DNA from: Rhabditoides inermis
Lineage: Eukaryota > Nematoda > Chromadorea > Rhabditida > Rhabditidae
Length of the DNA stretch: 64,000 nt
Direction: 5' to 3'
Assembly: GCA_963966185.1 (NCBI GenBank)
Contig: CAWZYM010000372.1
Coordinates: 1-64,000 of the forward strand
Shown here: positions 46,102-55,555 of the stretch, piece after piece
How the letters are laid out: every line of letters starts with the position of its first letter
Numbering within the stretch: the first letter of the stretch is position 1
Position numbers and translations under genes: made by a program
Notes under the pieces: generated by a model
What the model saw: the letters and a program-made list of their open reading frames with translations, nothing else
Told to the model about the DNA's origin: nothing
The model's database searches: none

Positions 46102-46171
46102 CGGTTCATCACTGATGATGGTCCCGGCTGGTAGGTTTACACATTCGGTCTGGTGGAAGGGACCGAAACCG
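46102..46171 (+). ncRNA. Hammerhead-like hairpin, PLE copy 1
   Basis: Outer stem CGGTT (46102-46106) with AACCG (46167-46171). Core CTGATGA (46112-46118) and GAAA (46165-46168) around the stem GGTCCC/GGGACC. A competing hairpin TTCGGTC/GACCGAA overlaps it. One extra U follows the CUGAUGA, unlike a standard hammerhead. Confidence 0.5.
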
Positions 46172-46239
46172 AATGTGTACTATGATTTTTTAATGCATTA
46201 CTTCTTTGAACTTCTTGTAATTCGATATGGCAGTGATGC

Positions 46240-46400
46240 TGGGTGATTCGGGGGGAGAAATTACCCTCTCCCCAGTATGACCTGTCTTATCTTACTCGTA
46301 CACTTTGGTCGCAAGACCAACCCGCGTCCCTTATGGGACGAACTTTACGTCTTTTGACGCACCCAGTCCCTTATGGGACTCTATTCGTCTTTTGACGCAA
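46240..46400 (-). other. Tandem stem-loops in LINE 3 3' UTR
   Basis: On the minus strand, two units each hold the hairpins CGTCAAAAGACG and GTCCCATAAGGGAC, followed by GGGGAGA/TCTCCCC. LINE 3' stem-loops are known in some families as the template feature recognised by the reverse transcriptase. Confidence 0.6.
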
Positions 46401-46672
46401 CTGAATGATAGAAATTTATCGCGTGCAATAATGTGTGTGATAACGAGAACAATAAATGAACAAAAACAATAGAAACAAACGATATGAGAACACAAGCCAT
46501 GAGACACCGAGACGCGCGAGTGACCCACCGTGAAATAAGCCAGTAAGAGACGATAAAAAAAGGAAAATAGAGAAAAAAAGAGGTGGAAGTGTGAATGAGT
46601 TCGCATGCGTGAGAGTTTGCATGCGTGAGAGTGGGTGTAAGGGTGAGCTGAGTGTGTGGGAGTGGGGGGGTA

Positions 46673-49600
46673 TCATGCATGTGATGGAAAGGGGTGAATA
46701 GTGTGCAGGTCAAACTTACTGAGTGCCTCCTTGAAAGATATGAGGCTTGAGGTGTTGACTATCGAATCAGGGAGGTCATTCCAAACACGGACTACACGCT
46801 TAGAAAAACTATTGTAAACCACCGGTGTTTTTATTGCGGATCTCGCAAGCTGTCTGGTATTGGGGCGACGCGACTGGCGGCGGGCGGGAAGAACCTCGAA
46901 CATGCCGCTCAGCTCGGCACTCTCCAAACCAGCTAGCACCCTGAAGCAAAAGATGAGATCAAGCTCAAGTCGTCGATACTCGAGTGACTTCAATCCGAGG
47001 ATTGAAAGCCTCTCTTCGTACGACATATCAAATGACGGGTAACCAAGTTTATAAAGGGCAAAACGGGAAAACCTACGCTGTACCTCCTCGACGTCGTCGA
47101 TGTCGCACCTGAGGTTAGGGGACCAAACCACCGATGCATTCTCGAGAATGGGCCGGCAGTAGGTGTTAAAGAGAGTGACAAATGTAGAGAGACATGGAGA
47201 GACAGAGGCGGCGGTGATTAGATATGAGACGCGATTGGCCTTCTTTACTATTTTAGAGATATGTGCCCTAGGAGATAGATCAGGAGATACTTCTACACCA
47301 AGATCACTAACCGAATCCACTGCTTTTTGCAACTCCAAACCAGACAAGAGGAAAGGACAGTCATGCTTCAGGCCAATTTGCAAGTGTCGACTCTTACTCG
47401 TGGATACTATCATTTGCCATAGGCGAGCCCAGGCATCTATCCTTTCAAGGTCGCGAGCCAACACGAGAAAATCGATCATCGGCTCAACTATAGACCGGCT
47501 AATCTTAAGATCATCCGCATAGATGAACACCTCCGACTCAATGGAATCAGAGATGTCATTTATGAAGATGAGGAACAACAAAGGACCAAGAACACTACCT
47601 TGAGGTACACCTGAGGGACATGAGAGAGGGGAGGAGAGAGCAGTACCATTCTTAACTACAAACGTCCGAGACTCAAGATATGAGGAAAGCCAGGATACAA
47701 GAGAGTCGTTTATACCGTATGCCTTTAATTTGTGGAGCAAAAATTGATGAGATACGGTATCGAAAGCTTTGGCAAAATCGATATAAACAACATCTACTTG
47801 ATCACCACGGGATATAGCATCACACCAAAGAGAGAGAGACAGAGGGATAATTGTGAAGTAGTGGAATGCTTAGGGAGAAAACCAAACTGTCTACTGTTAA
47901 AAAGAGAGTTAGTCAAAAAGAACGAAATTAAAGGGAGTGTACACTCTGATTTCCGAAGTTGAGTTAGCACCGGGATGTGAAAATATGTTGAAAACGACTC
48001 AGTTTTGTCAATACAACTATTTGCTGAAAATGTCTGCAAGTTGGTGAAAATTGAGCGCAAAATGTATCAAAATGCAGAAATTGGTGCCAATTGGTGCCAA
48101 TTTTCAATGTTCAACAGAATTTTTCATCGACTTATAGGTATCTCCGACACATAGTTGCAATGACAAAAGTACATCATTTTCAACATATTTTCACATCCCG
48201 GTGCTAACTCAACTTCGAAATTCAGAGTGTACACTTCCTTTAACTTATCTCGCACACAGTACTCAATGATCTTGGAGAAGGCGGATACGAGGGAGATGGG
48301 GCGGTAGTTGGTGGGTAGAGTAGGGTCTCCTTTCTTGAGAAGAGGGGTCACCACGGCTGTTCTCCAGGCACTAGGAACGGAACATGTCAAAAGAGACATA
48401 TTGAATAGCTTAACTAAAACAGGGACAATTGAGGACTCAATGCGTTTAATAAAATACGATGGAATGTCTTCGGGGGTAGCAGCTAGTGATGATTTTAGTT
48501 TTTTGAACGCAGCAAGAACATCAGTGAGAGTGAATAAAAATGGTGGTAGGGTGGAGGGAGTGCGCGGGGCGAATGGTGGATTGATTGATTGGGTAGGGGG
48601 TGTATAAACGCTTGCGAAATAGTTGGCCATAGTGTTGGAAATGATTTGAGGGTCTGTCGAAATAGTACCATCATCGCATGTTATTGTGGAAATATCCCTA
48701 GGCTTCCCCTTCAGACGCTTCCCAAAGTAAGAAAAGAAACGCTTAGGAGAACCAGAAGTTGCAACTTTCCTCTCAGTCCAGCGTGCATAGCTGCGACAGG
48801 CCTTGTTGTAGTCGCGCTGGGCAGAGACGAAGTGAGCGAAGGCGTCCTCCGACTCACCCCGTCTCTCCCAAGCCGCGTCCACTCGGCGCCGCGCACGCTG
48901 CACGTGTAGTGGGGCATGGTCTGAACGAGAGTCTGGAGCAATAACTGGTACAAACAAATCAATCGATTCACGAATAGCTTCTAAAATACTACTGTAAGTC
49001 AGGTCAATATTGCTGGAATGAAACCTCCATCGATAATTGGCTAAAAATGAATTAATTGTGTTATAATCCGCCTTGGTGAAGGCGTGGGTTACTGTATGAG
49101 AGTGCGGGGTATGAGTGGGGGAGGATGAGGACGTGCGATATGAAAACGTAAATGTGTTGTGATCACTGGTACCAAGGGTCTTGGTAACAGAAGTGCAAAT
49201 TGGGTTAGTGGAAAGAAGGAGATCGAGGATTCGATCCCCCCGGGTCGGCGAGCTGACCCGGTTGAACATGCCTAGAGTGTTAGTTAACTTACGCAATTCA
49301 CCTGGTGGGAGCTCCTGGTTTGGGAAGACGCGTTCGTTGAAGTCACCGAGAATAAGAGTACTAGATGGTGAAGATACAGAGGTTATTAGATTACTATAAA
49401 AGAGAGAGGAGGATGAGGCAGATAGGCTAGGTACACGGTAAGCCACCACAACACGCAACGGGGAATCGAGGCAAATGTCTACAACGATAGTCTCATAGAT
49501 ATTAGAACTACTAACTAATAGAGAAGGGTACAATGTAGAAATAAGTATAGCGACTCCGCCACCGCACGTCGCGTTGGCATCGTCATCACCGAATCGGTCA

Positions 49601-49686
49601 CAGCGGTAGATACGGAAAAGAGAGCGCGGATCAAGAAGAGAGTCAGAGAAGGAAGATGTTAGCCAAGTTTCAGCTACACAAATCAC
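46673..49686 (-). pseudogene. LINE 3 ORF2, endonuclease-RT, broken twice
   Basis: The endonuclease part (ICVAETWLTSSF, CGGGVAILI, LGDFNERVF, TSDHNTF) and the start of the RT (NYRPISLVSAFSKIIEY) are read from 49686. The frame is broken by the MITE at 47942-48239 and, 100 bases further, by a one-unit slip in a TC run (about 47825-47838). The frame after that gives VVYIDFAKAFDTVSHQ, SGVPQGSVLGPLLFL, IYADDLKISR and the C-terminal region to the TGA at 46673. The catalytic YADD is kept. CR1/Jockey-like. Confidence 0.8.
47942..48239. mobile_element. TTAA-target MITE (GTGTACACTC family), copy in LINE 3
   Basis: About 298 bp, flanked by TTAA on both sides (47938-47941 and 48240-48243). Inverted termini AGGGAGTGTACACTC. 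Removing it with one TTAA puts the LINE 3 RT back in one frame at this point. Close relative of 22077-22379, in opposite orientation. Confidence 0.85.
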
Positions 49687-49766
49687 ATGAACATTATTAG
49701 AGTATATCAGATCATGAAAAGAATCTAGGTTTTTTTTAAGAGAGCGCGCATTGCAAAAATAGAATC

Positions 49767-50915
49767 TTATGTCTTTCTCAGAGGGAAGGGCGAGAGAGGG
49801 GGGACGGCATGAGAAGCCGGTTCAGCATGGTCGGGCCCAGACGAAGACACCGAGGCAGGAACGGGGGATCCATCCGCAGCAGGCGACGAGCGAGGGCACG
49901 GGCGAGCGGGCGACACCGGGGCTGCGGCACGGGGAACGGAGGTCGATCTGGAAAGAGTGACGCAGCGTCCATCCTTACTCATAATGCGAATTTTGTTCAT
50001 GGGGGAAGCAGCTGTAGGCTGGGTGGCCCTCCTTCCTCTCTTCTTGCCTGCCTTAACGGGCGTGGCAAGCTGATCGAGGAGCGCTCCCACACTCCCCGAG
50101 AACTCCACCTCCTCGCTCTCCCCCGTCTCCTCCTCCACCACCTCCATCGCATCAGACTCGACTGTGGTACCGACTACCATAGGCTTATCGCCATGTTGGG
50201 TGTTGGCCGCAGGAGTCGATGAACAGAGGGGCGGGAAGGCGTCCCTCGATGAAGTCGCCGCAGCCTGTCCATTGGTGGACACCATCCGCTCCACGTTGGG
50301 TGCGGGATGGAATGCACGCGAATTCGCATTGCGGGAGCGGAGCCGCTCATTGTGAGCAGCGAGACCCGCACCGTCATACGAGATACGCGCATGCGCCTTG
50401 GCGAGGGCAATCTCAGAGCGAGGGAAACGAACGACATAACGGGAAAGCGCGGCGACAAAATACTTCGGGGTGTGGGAGTTGGTGAATACGAGTTTGAGGT
50501 TGCGAGGATTGTGTCTGCTGTGGAGCGCACCGCCCAGCCGGTACACATCCACCACCGGGCCCTCAGCACCAATGGTGTTGAACAGCCATTCGACAGTGGA
50601 GCGGTCGTACTGCGACCGGGCATAGGGCGGTACGTCTCCCGGGGCTTCCGGAACCCCGGACAGCACGACACAATGGGTATGCTTGGTTTCAAGTTGGAAA
50701 ACAATCACCTGAGAGTTGGGCGATGAGGGTCCGTCGTACGGCTCGCGAAGCTCGTCCAACTGCAGGGACATCAGTGGGCGCGGCGGCGGCATGGGGATAG
50801 GGACGGGCTTGGGCGGGGGCAAGTGGAACGACATCGGAGGAGGGCACGTACAGGTCACGCAGCGCGAACACGGCATCATCCTCAAACTTGGGTAATTAAA
50901 CCAACTACCCCACAT
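49767..50915 (-). CDS. LINE 3 ORF1, RNA-binding-type protein
   Basis: 382 codons. The N-terminus has a Cys-x-x-Cys cluster and Pro-rich stretch. The middle (VVLSGVPEAPGD...VDVYRLGGALHSRH...NLKLVFTNSHTPKYFVAAL) resembles the RRM-like core of LINE ORF1 proteins. The C-terminus is basic and Ser/Pro-rich. It precedes ORF2 by about 80 bases. Family role: binds the LINE RNA. No coding break seen. Confidence 0.65.
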   Translation of the reverse strand: MWGSWFNYPSLRMMPCSRCVTCTCPPPMSFHLPPPKPVPIPMPPPRPLMSLQLDELREPYDGPSSPNSQVIVFQLETKHTHCVVLSGVPEAPGDVPPYARSQYDRSTVEWLFNTIGAEGPVVDVYRLGGALHSRHNPRNLKLVFTNSHTPKYFVAALSRYVVRFPRSEIALAKAHARISYDGAGLAAHNERLRSRNANSRAFHPAPNVERMVSTNGQAAATSSRDAFPPLCSSTPAANTQHGDKPMVVGTTVESDAMEVVEEETGESEEVEFSGSVGALLDQLATPVKAGKKRGRRATQPTAASPMNKIRIMSKDGRCVTLSRSTSVPRAAAPVSPARPCPRSSPAADGSPVPASVSSSGPDHAEPASHAVPPLSPFPLRKT

Positions 50916-51404
50916 ATACCCCTTTTTTCTACTATCTTATCTATAAAGATTGTAATACGCACAAACACACAAACCAATATGTTTCCGAACCATTTCATGT
51001 CTACAACGCCTTTTCCTGCACAAATTAGTCTGTTTGTACGCGCGAACACTAAGTGACTGATATAAGTCGCACTATGACCCAAGTCTGTGAACACTGATCC
51101 TCGGATCTCCTCTTGCACCAATCAATGAACACTAGATGTGCTTGCCGGTTGGCAGGTTGGAGCGCAAAGCACATCACGATGAACACTCAAGCGAACAATC
51201 GGTGTGGGCAGCGGGATCAAAGAACACTCGCGGTCGATCACTCGCCTCTCTCTCCGCCGCCAACACACCACCCAACCTCTTGTGACCCATCAGACTACAA
51301 ACACATCACTCATGTGATCACTCATGCTACCCAGAGTCTACAGTAACGAAAGAGAGGTTAAACTCTGGTGTTGACCAACAAAGCGGTCCCACCCCGAACT
51401 CAGG

Positions 51405-54215
51405 TTGGCAGTGGGATGGGGCAGACACCCCGCTGATGCACGAGAGTTGGTACTCACTGCCATTGCTGTAAGGTGGGATGACAGGTCCTGGCCTCGCACA
51501 ATACTCATGAAATACTCTTGTATTCCCCAGTTCCACTCTCACATAGAATTCAAATCACAAACAACAAGTTCATGCACTTCAATGACTATACCTACATTCA
51601 AATCAAATGATGCTAATTGTCTCTCAAAGAACTTAGTTTACCTAATAACATGCAATAAATGCAACATGCAATATGTCGGTGAAACTAAACAAACACTCAA
51701 ACAAAGAATGTCCGCGCATAGGAATAGTTTCAAAACCAACAAGTTAAACACTTTTCTTAGCAAACATTTCAAACTCTCAGATCATGATTGCGAAGAATTC
51801 AAAATCACTATCTTGGATAATCAGTCAGAAAATTGTGTCACTGAAGTGAGATTGCAAAAAGAGCACTTCTGGATAAACTTGATTAAATCTGCATATCCGC
51901 TTGGACTGAATGATCAAATCAAAACTTTTGGAAATATCTCAGTTATTGACTTACATAAATGTAAAATAGAAAATAATCCATTCACTAGCCTTAAAATATC
52001 GAACTCTAGAAATAAACATAAATATCGAGGAAAAAGAAGAAGGAGTATCCCTGCTTACAAAAATACGATGACAAATTCTACAATTCTAAGTGCAGTGGAA
52101 ACCCTCGAAGGAAAACAACTATATCAATACTACAATTCGCTTAACAAACATGCAATAGAAAATCTCTTGGATTACATGGTGAACGACGAAACCTATAACC
52201 TTCTGAGTAAATCTCTTCAACTCAAAGTTTTCTGTATAATTGCTAAGTCACTAGTTTCAAAGAAAATGAACGAAATCCTACCGCAGAAATATCACAATCT
52301 GAAAGTACAATATTATGGTAAATTCATGGAAGAAATCAATTTAGCCAAGTTAATAAACAGATCAATAAATACTTACTTCAAAACAACGGATGAGAAACAC
52401 TATAAAACAAGAATTTTATACACTTATGATTTGCCAGATAGCACACAAATTATGAACTACAATAAATTCCTACGCAATTTGACTACTGGCCAAATTAAAA
52501 GAATACTGTCATCGGCCTGTTACTGTAACCACTATCCATCGTTCATAGACTCGCACTATAAACACATTGTTACTGGAAATGCTAATATGATACAAAGTAA
52601 TGATCTGAGAAATATTATTCTGAACGGAACAAAATATCGATCTCCTAAATCTGTAAACGATGAAGAAATTACCACAGATCTATTGCAATTAGTTACAGAA
52701 CACCTAGAAAAGCTATCGACTATATATAAAATACCCGGCAACATAGTTATGGATATTGAAAACAAAATAAAAACAAAACTTTTGAAACGATATGAAGATT
52801 GCAAACCTAATTTTATAAACGAAAAGAGAATGCCACTAGAATTGAAAACGTTGCAAGACCAATTTGTAATCACATGTGTGGACAAAGCTTCTGGAAATTA
52901 TGCTATCACGTGCAAAAAACTATATTTACAAATTATGAACAAAGAATTAGGATATGATCATATCACAAACACAACCAACAATTCGAATCCAACTTACACT
53001 ATCTACCAGAATGAAAAAGAAGACGAGATTATTAACAGACATCTGATAACAACTAAATCACTGAAGTTAACAACAGATGTGAATGATAAAGCTCTACCGA
53101 AAATCTATGCTATACCAAAAATGCACAAAAACCCAGTAAAGTTTCGTTTCATAACCGGAGCTTTTAACAGCAGTTTAAAACCAGTTTCACTAGAAATGCA
53201 AAAAATACTCACCTTTTTAAAACACCATTTCATTAATTATTGTAAATCAATAACACAGCGCACAAATATTAACCCTATCTGGTCCATAAATAACAGCTTG
53301 CAAGTTCTTGAAATGTGTAATTCGATAAAAGAGCCTAGTCAATTCAATCGGTTTTCTGCGGACTTCAGTAGCCTTTTCACAAACTTACCGCACGAATCCG
53401 TTATCAAAAATATCTTCGGATTGATTGATCTATGTTTCAAAAACAGCAAAAAAGAGTTCATTGTGGTTGGATACAAGAAAGTTTATTACAGCGCTACAGA
53501 TACAAAGTCGGGAAATTCATATGATATAAGTGACATTAAATTTATGCTCGAATATATATTGAAAAACAGTTATGCTCTCTATGGAGGATTAATTTTCAAA
53601 CAAATATCCGGTATCCCTCAAGGTAATAATTGTTCACCTCTTCTAGCCGATTTGACACTATCCTTCATGGAATACACTTACGTAATGCGAAACTCGGAAT
53701 ATTTCCGAAATACTCAGTCAAAAATATGCAGATACATGGATGATATTCTAATCATATACAGGAACAATTCCACTATTGTTTCTAAAATAAATAGCGAAAT
53801 ATATCACAACTCTCTGACTCTTGAACAAACTAGTACACAGAACAAAGAAACGGAATTCTTAGATTTGAACATCAAAATGGAACATAATTCAATAACAACA
53901 GAACTCTACAATAAAACAGATGATTACTCGTTCGATGTCATCAGATACCCACACTACGAAAGTAATATCAAGTCAAGCATTGCTATGAATTGTTTGCATA
54001 GAGAAATCATACGAATATTCAGATGTTGCACTATGAAGTCAACTTTTAAACAAAGATGCCAACAACTGTTCAAAACTTATCTCGCAAATGGTTATACTTC
54101 TCACAAAATTACTTTTCAAATTTCAAAAACTATTCTTAGTAATAAACAATTATTATTGAAATACAAACTGAAGGCCAAAAATAAATTCAAACATTTCATT
54201 GACACACTGAATTGA
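51405..54215 (+). CDS. Intact PLE protein: N-terminal GIY-YIG plus reverse transcriptase
   Basis: 936 codons. A GIY-YIG-type endonuclease is N-terminal: VYLITC (about 78-83), QYVGET (89-94), Arg101, His105 and a Glu in QKEHFW (about 153). A Cys-x-x-Cys lies between the two signature strands, with downstream His residues. The RT follows: PKIYAIPKMH (about 565), motif A ADFSSLFTNLP (Asp about 653), SGIPQGNNCSPLLADL (about 735) and YMDD (777-780), then FLDLNI. Standard Penelope elements have the nuclease at the C-terminus; N-terminal nucleases define the permuted PLE clades described in invertebrates, protists and green algae. No stop or frameshift. The exact start is uncertain; the first 60 residues may be untranslated sequence. 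Confidence 0.85.
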   Translation: MAVGWGRHPADARELVLTAIAVRWDDRSWPRTILMKYSCIPQFHSHIEFKSQTTSSCTSMTIPTFKSNDANCLSKNLVYLITCNKCNMQYVGETKQTLKQRMSAHRNSFKTNKLNTFLSKHFKLSDHDCEEFKITILDNQSENCVTEVRLQKEHFWINLIKSAYPLGLNDQIKTFGNISVIDLHKCKIENNPFTSLKISNSRNKHKYRGKRRRSIPAYKNTMTNSTILSAVETLEGKQLYQYYNSLNKHAIENLLDYMVNDETYNLLSKSLQLKVFCIIAKSLVSKKMNEILPQKYHNLKVQYYGKFMEEINLAKLINRSINTYFKTTDEKHYKTRILYTYDLPDSTQIMNYNKFLRNLTTGQIKRILSSACYCNHYPSFIDSHYKHIVTGNANMIQSNDLRNIILNGTKYRSPKSVNDEEITTDLLQLVTEHLEKLSTIYKIPGNIVMDIENKIKTKLLKRYEDCKPNFINEKRMPLELKTLQDQFVITCVDKASGNYAITCKKLYLQIMNKELGYDHITNTTNNSNPTYTIYQNEKEDEIINRHLITTKSLKLTTDVNDKALPKIYAIPKMHKNPVKFRFITGAFNSSLKPVSLEMQKILTFLKHHFINYCKSITQRTNINPIWSINNSLQVLEMCNSIKEPSQFNRFSADFSSLFTNLPHESVIKNIFGLIDLCFKNSKKEFIVVGYKKVYYSATDTKSGNSYDISDIKFMLEYILKNSYALYGGLIFKQISGIPQGNNCSPLLADLTLSFMEYTYVMRNSEYFRNTQSKICRYMDDILIIYRNNSTIVSKINSEIYHNSLTLEQTSTQNKETEFLDLNIKMEHNSITTELYNKTDDYSFDVIRYPHYESNIKSSIAMNCLHREIIRIFRCCTMKSTFKQRCQQLFKTYLANGYTSHKITFQISKTILSNKQLLLKYKLKAKNKFKHFIDTLN

Positions 54216-54439
54216 TCTCATCCCCTCTTTCTCTGCGCTCTGTCTGATCTACCGATCTGCACTATAAGTCTATGTGACTCGCAGTCGCCGCTCTCAAATC
54301 AGTCGTGTCGCATTCCCCTCTCTCGTTAGGTTGCTCCCAATTTTTGTTGACCCCTATCCCTAAGCGTCGTAGACGATCGATAACCCTCTAGAAATATTTT
54401 CCCCTTTTTCTTGTAATACTACTTTGTACACTTGCCTAC

Positions 54440-54509
54440 CGGTTCATCACTGATGATGGTCCCGGCTGGTAGGTTTACACATTCGGTCTGGTGGAAGGGA
54501 CCGAAACCG
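54440..54509 (+). ncRNA. Hammerhead-like hairpin, PLE copy 2
   Basis: Same structure as 46102-46171: CGGTT (54440-54444) with AACCG (54505-54509), and a core CTGATGA...GAAA enclosing GGTCCC/GGGACC. Confidence 0.5.
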
Positions 54510-54801
54510 AATGTGTACTATGATTTTTTATTGCATTACTTCTTTGAATTTCTTGTAATTCGCGTAGCAAGTGAGCCGAAAAGCGTTAGGCCGAGTTTGG
54601 CCGACTAATTGCGAGCGCCGCGCAATCGGATGATTGCAAGATACATGGTTAAAGATACAGGGGTCTATTCAAATAGCATGCTGATCGTAAATTTTTAGAT
54701 TTCGCGCGTTTCTTTGATCGCCAAGAAAACACACTGGGATAACTCGTTGTACCAGTTGAAAAGTGATTGAAATCACGTGAGGGAATTCACAAAACATTCG
54801 G

Positions 54802-55520
54802 AATTATCTTTCAAAAGTACTTCCAAGTAAAAGTAGTTGGTTTGTACCGTTGTCTCAGTTGAGCAAAAGGACTGACATGTTTTCAATGGAGACAAGTGCC
54901 AACAGGCTCTCTCTCTCATACCAGTGCAAAGCGGCCATATTATAATGAACGCGTTTACGAAGTTATGCAGTTATTATCTAAAAGCACAACTTCTGTTGTA
55001 ACATAACACGTCGAATAATGCTGAGAGCCGGTTTGCACATGTCTCCATTGAAAACATGTCAGTCCTTTTGCTCAACTAAGACAACGGTACAAACCAACTA
55101 CTTTTACTTGGAAGTACTTTTGAAAGATAATATCTGTCCTTTTCTTAAGTTTTGTTTCACAAAATTACATTTTCATACACGTTCGCGATTCGCTGCGAGG
55201 ATACCGACGCGCACCCGCTATTCGCCTCTCTCTCTCACTCACACACAAAGGGGGCGGGGCGAAAGCGATTGTCCGACGCCCGCCCGCCCGACACCAATCT
55301 CAATCCGCACTCGAATGCGGACTCTCCGTATCTCGCTTCGAATTCAATCAAACTCAATACAACTTTCTATAACTCTATCGAATAGAGATGTGAATGCAAT
55401 GTAACAGTGGAAATCACTTCAAAATGAGGAAAAGTGCTTCATCCGGGAAAAGTCGTTTTTGAGCATTCTAGCGCGCGGGGACATCCAGTACAAACGAGAG
55501 GGCGCTGGCGCGCCCTCTCT
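54802..55520 (+). mobile_element. Foldback composite repeat R1, copy 2
   Basis: Foldback (54802 to about 55131) plus tail, matching 26038-26771. AATTCACAAAACATTCGG occurs exactly at 54784-54801 and again at 55521-55538: an 18-bp direct repeat suggesting a target duplication. The right flank continues directly into the minisatellite. Confidence 0.7.
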
Positions 55521-55555
55521 AATTCACAAAACATTCGGGCAAGCATGAAAAGTAT

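Larger units (their letters stand above)
44207..46224 (+). mobile_element. PLE copy 1, 5'-truncated, nearly identical to copy 2
   Basis: Matches 52545-54562 without a single indel and with about six substitutions noticed over 2.0 kb. The 5' truncation falls within the coding region. It ends at CTTGTAATTCG, the same 3' base as copy 2, and directly abuts the 3' end of LINE 3. Confidence 0.85.
46225..51060 (-). mobile_element. LINE 3 (APE-type), ORF1 plus ORF2, interrupted
   Basis: Minus-strand LINE with ORF1 (50915-49767), ORF2 (49686 to 46673) and a 3' UTR with tandem hairpins reaching 46225, where it meets the end of PLE copy 1. A TTAA-target MITE sits in ORF2. The 5' boundary, near 51 kb, is uncertain. 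Confidence 0.75.
51100..54562 (+). mobile_element. PLE copy 2, apparently full-length coding
   Basis: The 3' end is fixed at CTTGTAATTCG (54562) by comparison with copy 1. The 5' end is not defined and may begin where LINE 3 stops, near 51.1 kb. Copies 1 and 2 are in the same orientation with LINE 3 (reverse) between them. Confidence 0.7.

Noticed and set aside
46102..46171. A complete self-cleaving hammerhead ribozyme
   Set aside because: Stem I and a definite cleavage triplet are missing and an extra U follows CUGAUGA. Kept only as a hammerhead-like hairpin.
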